Source: Coneutiohabitans sp964457925
GTDB lineage: Bacteria; Zhuqueibacterota; Zhuqueibacteria; Zhuqueibacterales; Zhuqueibacteraceae
Direction of reading: 5' to 3'
Assembly: GCA_964457925.1 (NCBI GenBank)
Contig: CAYWGH010000012.1
Span: forward strand, 96,287-160,286
Length of the DNA: 64,000 nt
The notes beneath the pieces were generated by a model. The model saw only the letters and a program-made list of their open reading frames with translations, did not search any database and was not told the origin of the DNA. The position numbers and the translations under genes were made by a program. The stretch's first letter is position 1. Each line of letters opens with the position of its first letter. This document shows positions 1 to 8,412 of the stretch, in pieces.

Positions 1-1
1 G

Positions 2-799
2 TTATCCTCCGATGATTTGCGGCTGGCAATTGTCGGGCGTCCCAATGTCGGCAAATCTTCTTTGGTGAATGCGTTGTTGGGGCAAGAAAAAGTGATTGTC
101 ACCGATATTCCCGGCACCACGCGTGACGCCATTGACACCGTGCTGCGCTACAAAAACCGCAATATCGTTTTGATCGACACCGCCGGCTTGCGCAAATCCG
201 CGCGCGTGAAAGAGGCCGTGGAGTTTTACAGCACCGTGCGGACACGCGATGCCATTCGCCGTTGCGATGTTGCCGTCGTGGTGATGGACGCGCAAGAGAG
301 CATCACCGAGCAGGAGCTGCACATTATCGATGAAATCGCACAACTGCACAAAGGCATGATTCTGGCAATCAACAAATGGGATTTGATCGAAAAAAGCGCC
401 GGCACCGTGAAAGAATTCGAAAAAGCGATTTACGCAGAGCTGCGCATCTTCAACTACATTCCTTTGATCTTCATCTCGGCGCTGACCGGCCAGCGCGTCT
501 TCAAATTACTCGAATTGGCGATGCAGGTCGAGGCCGAGCGCAAACGCGAGATTCGCACCAGTGAGCTAAACGCATTTTTGCAGGAAGCGATTCAAAAATA
601 CCAGCCGCCCTCGATGGATCAACGCGAAATCAAGCTCAATTACTGCACGCAGGTAAAAATCAACCCCCCGGTGTTTGCGATCTTTTGCAATCATCCCACT
701 TCCATTGCGCGCAGTTACCGGCAGTACTTGGAAAAAAAATTCCGTTCCCGTTTTGGATTCACCGGCGTTCCACTGACCTTCACGTTTCGAAAAAAATGA
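2..799 (+). CDS. der: Ribosome-assembly GTPase Der (EngA), C-terminal part, truncated by window edge
   Basis: The reading frame is open from base 2 and ends at TGA 797-799, so the true start lies upstream. What is visible is the second G domain plus the C-terminal KH-like domain. The P-loop GRPNVGKSS, the switch motif DIPGTTRD, DTAGL and the base-specificity motif NKWD are all present, followed by the KH-like tail that ends in FGFTGVPLTFTFRKK. Der proteins carry two tandem GTPase domains and act in maturation of the 50S subunit. The family is recognised from this G2-KH arrangement; the first G domain is outside the window. The TTG at 17 is not the real start, because the frame continues upstream. 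The stop overlaps the ATG of the next gene (ATGA), suggesting co-transcription. Confidence 0.95.
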   Translation, partial: LSSDDLRLAIVGRPNVGKSSLVNALLGQEKVIVTDIPGTTRDAIDTVLRYKNRNIVLIDTAGLRKSARVKEAVEFYSTVRTRDAIRRCDVAVVVMDAQESITEQELHIIDEIAQLHKGMILAINKWDLIEKSAGTVKEFEKAIYAELRIFNYIPLIFISALTGQRVFKLLELAMQVEAERKREIRTSELNAFLQEAIQKYQPPSMDQREIKLNYCTQVKINPPVFAIFCNHPTSIARSYRQYLEKKFRSRFGFTGVPLTFTFRKK

Positions 800-2469
800 C
801 ATTGCTTATGTATCGACTTCTGCCTCTGCTTTTGCTCTTGTCTCTTTTTGTTCCGCCCGTGTCGGGTCAAACGAAAATTCCTGTCGAACAATTGCTGGGC
901 GAGTATCAACAAGCCCGCGCGGGCTTAACGGCGGAGCCGGTAAAATGCGGCTTTCCCGCGCTCGCGGCTTTGCATGCCGAGCGCACGAAAAACCTTGACT
1001 GGCAACTGCACGCGGCATTCGCGCGCCCTAACCTGCCGCAGTCTTATGTCACGCCCGACGGCCGGTTTAAGATTCATTATACCACCATTGGTTCCGATGC
1101 CGTAAACCCTTCCTCCACCAACACGGCCGGTGTTCCGGATTTCATTTATGAGGCCGGCCTCGCGGCGCAACGCGCTTACTCTCTGCTCGTCGATGAGCTT
1201 GGCATGCGCCCGCACGCGAATGACAACGGCGTCGACGGCCCGGAATTCGACTTCTACATCCTTGACCTTGGCAATCTTTACGGCGAGACGATCCTGGAGT
1301 TCTCGTCCGGTAGCGGGCCTTCTTATATTCGCATCGATAATGATTATGGCTCAAATTTCTATACCCGAGGATTGCAGGGGCTGCGCGTTACGGTGGCGCA
1401 TGAATATTTTCATGCCGTCCAGTTGAATTACTTCTTTCGAGATGTCGACATCTTTTTCTTCGAAATTTCTTCCGTGTGGTTTGAAGATGTTGCCTACGAT
1501 GACATCGATGATTATTATCAATATCTGCGCACCTGGTTTCGCAATCCCGATTTGCCGCTGAATTCGACGACGAATTTTCATCAATACGGCTCCTGCATTT
1601 GGCTGCACTATCTCACCAAAAAACTCGAGCCCGCTTTGGTGCGCCAGATCTGGAATCAAATGCCAAACAGGCCGGCCATCTTCGCAATGCAAAACGTTTT
1701 AGACGCCGGAATTTATCCCATCACTTTTGCGCAAGCCATGCAGGAATTCTCGAGTTGGAATTATTTCACCCGCTACCGGGCAGATGCGGATTTATTTTAT
1801 GAAGAAGGCGAAGCCTATCCCACGGTGGCGATCACTGCCATGCAAAAAACTTCATCCGACACGACAATAGAAAACAGCTTGGAACCGCTGGCGGCGCACT
1901 ATTATCAATTCGTACGCCAGGGGCGCAGCATGCAAATTTATCTTCACGTCGATGCTGATCCCGGACGCTGGGCCGTTACAGCGATTTCAGGCTCACCAAG
2001 CACCGGCTATAGCATGATGACGGATCAAGGCCTCGCTGCGGTCAACCTTCCAGCACTACTGCGTGAAGATACTGTTACCGCCGTGATAACGAATGTCGGC
2101 GTTCCACCCTCCGCGAATCAATCGCCGAGTTATGATTATCGATTGCAAATAAAATACGGTGTGCAGCAGGATCTGCCGAGTGTGTTAGAACCTCCCCGGC
2201 CAAATCCATTTCGTTTCGGAGAGGGCGCTGTTCTTGTTTTCCCCTATCGTTTGGCGGCGCGCGAGCGTGTACATGCCGCGATTTATCGCGAGGATGGCAA
2301 AGTCGTAAAAGAGTTCAATCTCGGCTCGCGCGGCGCGGGCTTTCATACAGACCTGATTTGGAATGGAACCGACGGCTCCGGCCAGCGCGTGAGCAGCGGT
2401 GTTTATTTCATGCGCCTGCGCGCCGGAGATTTGCTTGAAACAACCAAAGTCGTCGTGATTGCGCATTAG
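796..2469 (+). CDS. Putative secreted metalloprotease with C-terminal FlgD/T9SS-like sorting domain
   Basis: This is a 557-aa protein starting at ATG 796, which overlaps the der stop; an alternative ATG is at 808. The N-terminus is a classical signal peptide (MYRLLPLLLLLSLF then PPVSGQ). The segment around residue 100 (FKIHYTTIGSDAV) and the HEYFH motif (His202-Glu203-x-x-His206) resemble the MXAN_6640-type putative metalloproteases. HExxH is the usual zinc-binding catalytic motif. The last ~100 residues, beginning PPRPNPF and containing WNGTDGSGQRVSSGVYF, match FlgD-like or type IX secretion C-terminal sorting domains. The combination suggests an exported, possibly surface-anchored zinc peptidase. 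Substrate unknown; the third metal ligand was not identified by eye. Confidence 0.75.
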   Translation: MTLLMYRLLPLLLLLSLFVPPVSGQTKIPVEQLLGEYQQARAGLTAEPVKCGFPALAALHAERTKNLDWQLHAAFARPNLPQSYVTPDGRFKIHYTTIGSDAVNPSSTNTAGVPDFIYEAGLAAQRAYSLLVDELGMRPHANDNGVDGPEFDFYILDLGNLYGETILEFSSGSGPSYIRIDNDYGSNFYTRGLQGLRVTVAHEYFHAVQLNYFFRDVDIFFFEISSVWFEDVAYDDIDDYYQYLRTWFRNPDLPLNSTTNFHQYGSCIWLHYLTKKLEPALVRQIWNQMPNRPAIFAMQNVLDAGIYPITFAQAMQEFSSWNYFTRYRADADLFYEEGEAYPTVAITAMQKTSSDTTIENSLEPLAAHYYQFVRQGRSMQIYLHVDADPGRWAVTAISGSPSTGYSMMTDQGLAAVNLPALLREDTVTAVITNVGVPPSANQSPSYDYRLQIKYGVQQDLPSVLEPPRPNPFRFGEGAVLVFPYRLAARERVHAAIYREDGKVVKEFNLGSRGAGFHTDLIWNGTDGSGQRVSSGVYFMRLRAGDLLETTKVVVIAH

Positions 2470-2507
2470 CATCAGGCGCGTGGCCGCGTTTGGCGGCATG
2501 CCTCTCG

Positions 2508-2536
2508 TTGACTTTTAGCCGCTTTTTTCTTATACT
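2508..2536 (+). promoter_or_regulatory. Sigma-70-like promoter upstream of sppA
   Basis: TTGACT (2508-2513) is followed by exactly 17 bases and TATACT (2531-2536), close to the consensus -35 and -10 elements. It lies in the only substantial gap before sppA, 45 bases upstream of its ATG, and likely drives sppA and the following small genes. Confidence 0.6.
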
Positions 2537-2580
2537 GGCGCGTTCAATAAGGCCTTAACTTAGCTCATTACAAAACAATC

Positions 2581-3468
2581 ATGGCACGCGGGAGAGACTG
2601 GTTTTTAGGTTTGTTATTGCTCGCAGCGGCGGGTATTTTCATTTTCTTCATCGCCTCGATTTTCTTTGGAAGCTCCGCGGGCTCAGACGGCTTCGAGCTT
2701 TCCACCGGCAAACGCGTCGGGCTGATCGAAGTCAAGGGCGTCATTCTTGATTCCGAAACAACGATCAAAAATCTCGAGCGCTACGGCAGCAGCCAGGATA
2801 TTGCCGCGATCGTCCTGCGCATCGACAGCCCGGGCGGCGGCGTGGCTGCCAGTCAAGAAATTTATGAAGCCGTAAAACGCGTGCGTGAAGGCGGCAAATT
2901 TGTGATCGCGTCCATGGCCTCGGTGGCCGCCTCCGGCGGGTATTACATCGCTTGTGGCGCGGATACGATCATGGCAAATCCCGGCACGACGACCGGAAGC
3001 ATCGGCGTGATTGCTGAAATGCTCAATGCCACGGAATTGATGCAAAAAATCGGCGTGCATTTCGAAATCATCAAAAGCGGAAAGTTCAAAGATACCGGCT
3101 CGCCGTTCCGCCCCATGAACCAAGAAGATCGCCAGCAACTGCAAAGCTATGTCGACAATGCTTATCAGCAATTTGTCGACGTGGTGGCGACGGAACGCGG
3201 CCTGCCAACCGAACAAGTGTTGCAGTATGCCGATGGCCGGATTTACACCGGCCAACAGGCGCATGAACTTCAGTTGATCGACCTGCTCGGCACATACGAG
3301 GATGCCATCGATCTCGCCGGCAAAATGGGCGGCATCAGCGGCAAGCCCAGAGTGGTCAAACCGCCGGTTCGAAAAACCACCTTGTGGGATTTGCTGTTTG
3401 GCGATGTTGAGCAACATCTTATTCGCTTGCAAACCCTGCCTGTACTGCGTTATCAAATGATACTATGA
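2581..3468 (+). CDS. sppA: Signal peptide peptidase SppA, short form (S49 family)
   Basis: This 295-aa protein has an N-terminal transmembrane anchor (about residues 8-30) and a single S49 domain, so it is the short bacterial/Bacillus-like SppA rather than the double-domain E. coli form. Visible signatures are LRIDSPGGGVAAS, SVAASGGYYIACGAD with the probable nucleophile Ser118, and IKSGKFKDTGSP with the probable general-base Lys170. The 52-residue Ser-Lys spacing fits the B. subtilis-type Ser/Lys dyad as I recall it. SppA degrades cleaved signal peptides in the cytoplasmic membrane. The FmdB-like gene begins 7 bases downstream, suggesting one transcript from the promoter at 2508. Confidence 0.92.
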   Translation: MARGRDWFLGLLLLAAAGIFIFFIASIFFGSSAGSDGFELSTGKRVGLIEVKGVILDSETTIKNLERYGSSQDIAAIVLRIDSPGGGVAASQEIYEAVKRVREGGKFVIASMASVAASGGYYIACGADTIMANPGTTTGSIGVIAEMLNATELMQKIGVHFEIIKSGKFKDTGSPFRPMNQEDRQQLQSYVDNAYQQFVDVVATERGLPTEQVLQYADGRIYTGQQAHELQLIDLLGTYEDAIDLAGKMGGISGKPRVVKPPVRKTTLWDLLFGDVEQHLIRLQTLPVLRYQMIL

Positions 3469-3475
3469 GGTGACT

Positions 3476-3706
3476 ATGCCGATTTATGAATATCGCTGCC
3501 CGGCATGCGAAACGAAATTCGAACAACTCATTCGCGACAGTGAAGCATTGGAATTGCAGTGCCCCAACTGCGGCACGCGCGAAGTGAATCGCCTGCTCTC
3601 AGTTTTTGCCGCCAACACAAACCTCCGGGCAAGCACTCATGCCCATGCTTCTGATCTCTCCACCGCGGGCAGCCATTGTTGCGGCGGCGGATGCGGATGC
3701 CACTAG
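3476..3706 (+). CDS. FmdB-family zinc-ribbon protein
   Basis: This 76-aa protein begins MPIYEYRCPACETKFEQL, the characteristic start of the FmdB putative regulatory family. CPAC and CPNC are the two knuckles of a C4 zinc ribbon. The tail is rich in Cys, Gly and His (HCCGGGCGCH). The in-frame GTG at 3470 is possible, but the GAGGTGA ribosome-binding site at 3467-3473 precedes ATG 3476, which gives the family's normal N-terminus. It follows sppA by 7 bases and is probably co-transcribed. Members are annotated as putative regulators, but no biochemical role is established that I could infer from sequence. Confidence 0.88.
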   Translation: MPIYEYRCPACETKFEQLIRDSEALELQCPNCGTREVNRLLSVFAANTNLRASTHAHASDLSTAGSHCCGGGCGCH

Positions 3707-3829
3707 CTTTTTGATCAGCCACACGACGCTGGCTCCGGCAACGTCTGAAATCAAATGACGTTTTACCCCCAAATTGCAGAATGAATGATTCGATAACACA
3801 TAAAAACCAGTTCGAAGGAGGTGAAGCGA

Positions 3830-3925
3830 TTGCCCAGCGGTAAGAAACGTAAACGGCATAAAATTGCTACGCATAAACGCAAAAAGCGTTTGCGGAAGAA
3901 CCGGCACAAAAAGAAGATCCGTTAA
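3830..3925 (+). CDS. Tiny basic COX24/AURKAIP1-type (mS38/bS22-like) ribosomal protein, 31 aa
   Basis: A TTG-started ORF encodes a 31-residue, extremely basic peptide starting MPSGKKRKRHKIATHKRK and ending KKKIR. The AAGGAGGTG Shine-Dalgarno at 3816-3824 is near perfect, with 5 bases to the TTG, which strongly supports translation despite the length. The composition and the KKRxRHKxxTHKRKKRLRKNRHKKK pattern match the AURKAIP1/COX24 domain found as very short proteins in many FCB bacteria. The mitochondrial counterpart is mS38 and the actinobacterial one is bS22, small-subunit proteins near the decoding centre. A role as a ribosomal-subunit protein is inferred from that relationship. Confidence 0.85.
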   Translation: MPSGKKRKRHKIATHKRKKRLRKNRHKKKIR

Positions 3926-3931
3926 CCGTAG

Positions 3932-3990
3932 CGGGCGTTTTACTGGGTGAGGCAGCATGAGACTGCCGCGAGCGCCCGGCGAGACGCCCG
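3932..3990 (+). other. Nested stem-loop between the COX24-like ORF and the histidine kinase
   Basis: Three coaxial stems are visible. The outer stem pairs 3932-3940 with 3982-3990 (9 bp, one G-U). A middle stem pairs 3945-3949 with 3973-3977, and an inner stem pairs 3951-3955 with 3963-3967 around a 7-nt loop. A pyrimidine-rich stretch follows (TTCGTCTTTC). It begins 7 bases after the stop at 3925, so it may be a 3' terminator/attenuator of the small ribosomal-protein gene or a leader element of the kinase. Confidence 0.45.
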
Positions 3991-4022
3991 TTCGTCTTTC
4001 GGCCTTTCTCCATGGATAGAAT

Positions 4023-6251
4023 ATGATCGGGGACACGCCTCGCACAATCTTGCTGATCGATGATGACGCCACGATGCACGATCTCGCGCGCGCTCATCTC
4101 GAAAAATCAGGCTATACGCTCATTTCGGCGTACAACGCCCAGGCCGGCCTGCAAGCGATGCTGGCGCATCGTCCGGATTTGGTATTGCTGGATTTCATGA
4201 TGCCGGAGATGGACGGCGAGAAAGCCTTTTACGAATTGACGCACAACCCCGCCTATCATGCCGTCCACGACACGCCGGTAATCATGCTCACCGCGCGCGG
4301 CGGCGACGAGCTGCTGAAAACGACGCTGCTTGAGCGCGGCGTCAGCGCCTACCTGCTGAAACCCTTCGGCCTGCGCGAGCTCACAAATGTCATCGAAAAT
4401 GTTTTTATCATTCATGACATACGTCTGCGCAACCAACAATTACGCGCGGAAGTCGAGCTCACGCGCGATCATCTTGAGTTGATCCTGCGCACCGCGCCGA
4501 TCGGCATTTTTTCAACAGACGAGTTGGGCCGGATCGAACACGCCAATCATGTGCTTGCGCGGTTGCTGGGTTTTGAAAATCCCAAAGATCTACGCCATCG
4601 CGTTATTGCAGAAGATGAACGGCTGCGGGATACCTTTTTGCGCACCGCTGTTGCTCGCGTATTAACCGGCAAGAAACCCTGGAAGGTCCGCTACTTTCAT
4701 TATATCAAAAGCGCCGACCGGCGCCGCGTGCTCAACATTCATTGCGTCCCGGTCAAAAAATCTTCGGAAGAAATTGAAGGCGTGGTTGGCATCGTCGAAG
4801 ATGTCACCGAGACGCACAAACGCGACGAACAGTTGCAAATGCTCACGACCATCGGCCTGGCATTGCAAAGCATTATCGATCTTGACGACTTGCTGCACTT
4901 GATTTTAACCAGCATCACCGCCGGGCCGGCTCTGGGATTCACGCGCGCCATGATTTTTCTGGCCGACAATTCGGGACAGCATTTGGTGGGAAAAATGGCG
5001 GTCGGCCCGGTTAATGCCAGGGAGGCGGAGGAAATTTGGAAAACCTTCGAGCGTGAACATCTTTCTTTGGAAGACTTTTTGGAGAAGTACGGCAAGCGCC
5101 GGCCGGCAACGCCCAGCCGTCTGGATCTCATCGTGCGCGAGCAAAGCATTCCACTCGGCATACAAGATTCCGATTTCGTGCGGCAAATCCTGCTCAAGCA
5201 TACTTATCGCGGACTGCCGAACCGCCTCGACCACCCGAGTTGCAAAAAAGTCTTTCGTGCTTTGCAGTTGGAGGATTTTGTCGCCGTTCCCCTGATCGCA
5301 AAAGACCGCATCAAAGGCGTGATCGTGGCGGACAATCGCTTCAGCACTCAGGCAATTGCCTCGGATTTGATTTCTTTGTTGGAATTGTTTGCCAGCCAGG
5401 CCGCGCAGGCGATCGAAAAAGCCGATGCCTATCGCCGCCTGGAATTGGAAAAACGCAAGCTCGAACATGCCTACGAACAATTACAGGCAACACATGATCG
5501 TTTGGTGCACGCCGAGCGCTTGGCAACGATTGGCAACATGGCAGCGCATGTCGCGCACGAGATTCGCAATCCGCTGGTCACCATCGGCGGCTTTGCCCGT
5601 TCGCTCAATCGCCAGTTGCACGATCACGAGTCTGCCCGCAACATCACCGGCGTAATTGTGGACGAGGTGATACGTCTTGAAAAAATTCTGGCAAATGTTT
5701 TGGATTTTTCCAAGCTGCCCAAACCCTCTTTGCAACTGGCCGATCTCAATCAACAGGCGGCAGATGTCTGTAACCTTCTGCGCGACGAGGCCAGGGAAAA
5801 GCACGTTGAAATTCGCATGAACCTTGCGCCGGGCCTGCCCAAAATGTGGATCGACGCGATTCAGATCAATCAATTGCTGGTCAATCTCGTGCGCAATGGC
5901 ATTCAAGCGATGAAAAATGGGGGCTTGCTGGAGGTGCGGACCCTGCTCTGGTCAAAACGCTTTGCGCGCATTACCGTGCGCGACACCGGCAGCGGCATTC
6001 CACACGACATCATCGAGGATGTTTTTAAACCGTTCTTCACGACAAAAGCCTATGGCACAGGGCTTGGACTTGCGATTTGCCGGCAAATCGTCAATGATCA
6101 TGGAGGCGAGATTTCCGTGCAATCGTCTCCTGGCGAAGGCACGGTTTTCACGATTGATCTCCCGCTCGAGAAAGCTTCTCCAGAAGAAAAATTCGAAACC
6201 ACTTTCATTCGTGATAACTCGACGCCGGATTCGCCCATTTTGATCACCTGA
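4023..6251 (+). CDS. Hybrid sensor kinase: REC-PAS-GAF-HisKA-HATPase
   Basis: This 742-aa cytoplasmic kinase has no transmembrane segment. Residues 8-125 form a receiver domain with acidic pocket IDDD and probable phosphoacceptor Asp57 (LVLLDFMMPEMDG). A PAS domain follows (about 145-265, ending VVGIVEDVTETHKRDE), then a GAF domain (about 275-460). The HisKA H-box is HVAHEIRNP with His512. The HATPase has N box LVNLVRNGIQAM, GSGIP and TGLGLAICRQIVNDHGG. Receiver-first kinases usually take phosphoryl input from another kinase and pass it on; no partner regulator is adjacent. xseA follows after 10 bases and is likely co-transcribed. The signal sensed cannot be told from sequence. Confidence 0.9.
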   Translation: MIGDTPRTILLIDDDATMHDLARAHLEKSGYTLISAYNAQAGLQAMLAHRPDLVLLDFMMPEMDGEKAFYELTHNPAYHAVHDTPVIMLTARGGDELLKTTLLERGVSAYLLKPFGLRELTNVIENVFIIHDIRLRNQQLRAEVELTRDHLELILRTAPIGIFSTDELGRIEHANHVLARLLGFENPKDLRHRVIAEDERLRDTFLRTAVARVLTGKKPWKVRYFHYIKSADRRRVLNIHCVPVKKSSEEIEGVVGIVEDVTETHKRDEQLQMLTTIGLALQSIIDLDDLLHLILTSITAGPALGFTRAMIFLADNSGQHLVGKMAVGPVNAREAEEIWKTFEREHLSLEDFLEKYGKRRPATPSRLDLIVREQSIPLGIQDSDFVRQILLKHTYRGLPNRLDHPSCKKVFRALQLEDFVAVPLIAKDRIKGVIVADNRFSTQAIASDLISLLELFASQAAQAIEKADAYRRLELEKRKLEHAYEQLQATHDRLVHAERLATIGNMAAHVAHEIRNPLVTIGGFARSLNRQLHDHESARNITGVIVDEVIRLEKILANVLDFSKLPKPSLQLADLNQQAADVCNLLRDEAREKHVEIRMNLAPGLPKMWIDAIQINQLLVNLVRNGIQAMKNGGLLEVRTLLWSKRFARITVRDTGSGIPHDIIEDVFKPFFTTKAYGTGLGLAICRQIVNDHGGEISVQSSPGEGTVFTIDLPLEKASPEEKFETTFIRDNSTPDSPILIT

Positions 6252-6261
6252 AAACAACGCC

Positions 6262-7491
6262 ATGACTTCTCGCGTCGCGCCAACCGAACAACCACCGCAC
6301 GAATTATTCACAGTATCCGAACTCACGGCGGGCATCAAAAATCTGCTCGAAGAGAGCCTCCCTCCCTTTTGGCTGACCGGCGAAATTTCAAATTTTAAAC
6401 ATCACACCTCCGGGCATTTTTATTTTTCGTTGAAAGATGAAGAAGCTCAGATTCCCTGCGTCATGTGGGCCGGACGAAATCGAAATTTGCGCTTCACTCC
6501 GCGTGATGGCATGCAGGTCGTGGTGCATGGCAAAGTCACGGTTTACGAAAAACGGGGCTACTACCAATTCGAAGCCTGGCAAATGCAACCTGCCGGCGCC
6601 GGTGCGCTGCAATTGGCGTTCGAGCGCCTGAAACAACGCCTGCATGCGGAGGGCTTGTTTGACGAAGATCATAAAAAGCCTCTGCCGGAATATCCGCAGC
6701 GCATTGGTATCGTGACCTCGCCGACAGGCGCGGCGCTCCGCGATGTGATCAGCGTGTTGCGTCGGCGTTGGCCGCCCATTGCCATCATACTCCGGCCCGT
6801 GCGCGTCCAGGGTGCAGGCGCAGCAGCAGAAATCGCTCAGGCGCTGGAGGAATTCAACGAGTATGGCGAGGTTGATCTCATCATCGTCGGTCGAGGCGGC
6901 GGCTCGCTCGAGGATTTGTGGCCGTTCAACGAGGAAATAGTTGCGCGCGCAATTTATGCCAGCGCGCTTCCGGTGGTCTCTGCCGTGGGACATGAGATCG
7001 ATTTCAGCATCAGCGATTTCGTGGCAGATTTGAGAGCCCCAACGCCTTCGGCTGCCGCCGAGATGGTTGTTCCACAAGCCGCGGAGGTGAAACGCGTTTT
7101 ATGGCATCAATTGCAGCGCGCTTATCTCCATCTCCGCCGCCGGATACAAACGCAGCGCGAACGGTTGCAGCGATTCGCCGGCAGCTATGGCATGCGCCGG
7201 CCAATCGACGCGCTGCATCAACACAGCCAAACGCTGGATGAAAAGCATCGGCGCCTGCATCAAAGCATGCAACAATTGCTGGCGCAACACCGGCGAGAGA
7301 TCGCACATCTCTATCATCGCCTGCAAGCCTTGAGCCATCAGAATATTCTTCGCCGCGGCTTTGCATTAGTTTTTAAAGATGATGCAGGTTCGCTTGTTAG
7401 CGCAGCCGCACAGTTGCAGCCGGAAGACAGGGTTCGTCTTCAATTTGCTGAAGGTCAGGCCCATGCCACGGTTCAGAGCACCCAACCTTAA
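6262..7491 (+). CDS. xseA: Exodeoxyribonuclease VII large subunit
   Basis: This 409-aa protein has an N-terminal OB-fold (LPPFWLTGEISNFKHHTSG, HFYFSLKDE) followed by the catalytic XseA domain (RIGIVTSPTGAALRDV, RGGGSLEDLWPFN, VVSAVGHEIDFSI, APTPSAAAEM). The remainder is a long coiled-coil stretch (about 275-360) and the C-terminal segment RGFALV. ExoVII degrades single-stranded DNA processively from both ends. The small subunit XseB, normally the immediate neighbour, is not found downstream: the 130 bases after the stop hold no candidate. XseB may be encoded elsewhere or have been missed. Confidence 0.95.
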   Translation: MTSRVAPTEQPPHELFTVSELTAGIKNLLEESLPPFWLTGEISNFKHHTSGHFYFSLKDEEAQIPCVMWAGRNRNLRFTPRDGMQVVVHGKVTVYEKRGYYQFEAWQMQPAGAGALQLAFERLKQRLHAEGLFDEDHKKPLPEYPQRIGIVTSPTGAALRDVISVLRRRWPPIAIILRPVRVQGAGAAAEIAQALEEFNEYGEVDLIIVGRGGGSLEDLWPFNEEIVARAIYASALPVVSAVGHEIDFSISDFVADLRAPTPSAAAEMVVPQAAEVKRVLWHQLQRAYLHLRRRIQTQRERLQRFAGSYGMRRPIDALHQHSQTLDEKHRRLHQSMQQLLAQHRREIAHLYHRLQALSHQNILRRGFALVFKDDAGSLVSAAAQLQPEDRVRLQFAEGQAHATVQSTQP

Positions 7492-7626
7492 TATCCCCTG
7501 CCTCACTTCTTTTTAAACCGCAAATTGTAAGGTTTGCCGGTACCTTTCGTCGTGACTTTTTGGGCATGAACGGCAGCGTCCGTTCGGTTTGCATGACATC
7601 TCGATGAATTCGAAAGGCACCTCCTC

Positions 7627-8064
7627 ATGCAGTTGATTGGTCTGTTTCTCCTGACACTCACCCTGCTTGGCTGCGGTGGCACACGAAATCAAGCAAGTTT
7701 ATCCGAATTACAAAACTGGGCCGGCACCTGGCAGGGCAAAGGTATTCGCGAAAATCGCGCGGATCCCGTGCGCGATTGGACCCTGAAACTGGCGATAAAG
7801 AACAATCGTCTCACTGGGTTTATGCAAGACGCCGGCGGCGAAATGGAAAAACAAAATCTCAATAAAATCCGTTTGCAGGATGGCACATTGACTTTTCATT
7901 TGAATTTCGAATCTGTGCGCGGCTTGCAAGTGACTTATCGTCATGAGGCCGTGCTAAAGGGCGATAAGATCTTGAGTGAATTCAAAGGCCGTGAAGGCGG
8001 GCGCGCGTTTCAGGGTAAATGGGAAGCGATTAAAATCGCTGAGGCTGACAGCACGCAAAATTGA
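7627..8064 (+). CDS. Lipoprotein of unknown function
   Basis: This 145-aa protein starts at ATG 7627 and has a signal peptide ending in the lipobox LLGC, with the lipidated Cys at residue 16. The mature part (WAGTWQGKGIRENRAD, NNRLTGFMQD, FKGREGGRAFQGKWEAIK) has short alternating hydrophobic strands with GxW motifs like small beta-barrel lipocalin-type domains of unknown function. It likely sits in the outer or inner membrane facing the periplasm. It is a stand-alone gene with a strong terminator 130 bases downstream. Confidence 0.75.
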   Translation: MQLIGLFLLTLTLLGCGGTRNQASLSELQNWAGTWQGKGIRENRADPVRDWTLKLAIKNNRLTGFMQDAGGEMEKQNLNKIRLQDGTLTFHLNFESVRGLQVTYRHEAVLKGDKILSEFKGREGGRAFQGKWEAIKIAEADSTQN

Positions 8065-8412
8065 GCATTCCTCGAACGTCTTATTCCATCCCACGGCAAC
8101 TCAACCGCTTTGACTCATCGCTTTCGCCACCGAGCGGGCACAACAACCGTACAGGTGATGGTTTGGGATCACAGTGCATTGAACGGAACGCCCAACGCCG
8201 CTTGACTAAATAAGAAAGCGGCGTTTTTTTTATTGATGCAAACGTTGCGGCCACGACCCGTTCATTTCTGCACATGTCAGCTTCGTAACCTTATAACAAA
8301 CGGCTGTTTTTAGCCTTGCGTTTGGATTGAAAAAAAAATAGATTCGACGTCACAAAAAAAATCACTCATCACTCCAGCGTTTGCCTCCTGAATAGGATTG
8401 AAGGATCCAGAC
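8065..8412 (+). other. Intergenic stretch with one terminator
   Basis: No coding signal is visible. The first half ends in the hairpin terminator at 8194-8231. Bases 8100-8190 contain several GC-rich short complementary segments but no riboswitch class that I recognise. The second half is A/T-rich and probably carries the promoter of the next gene, though no clear -35/-10 pair stands out. Confidence 0.4.
8194..8231 (+). terminator. Rho-independent terminator
   Basis: The stem AACGCCGCTT (8194-8203) pairs perfectly with AAGCGGCGTT (8216-8225) around a 12-nt loop, and the right arm runs into a T-tract of eight. It terminates the lipoprotein gene. Confidence 0.85.

Noticed and set aside
7492..7626. 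xseB (exonuclease VII small subunit) after xseA
   Set aside because: No ORF of the expected ~75 codons with the XseB motif is present in the 130-base gap.
8100..8190. Possible riboswitch or small RNA before the 8194 terminator
   Set aside because: Short complementary segments exist, but none matches a riboswitch core that I know, and no promoter is visible.
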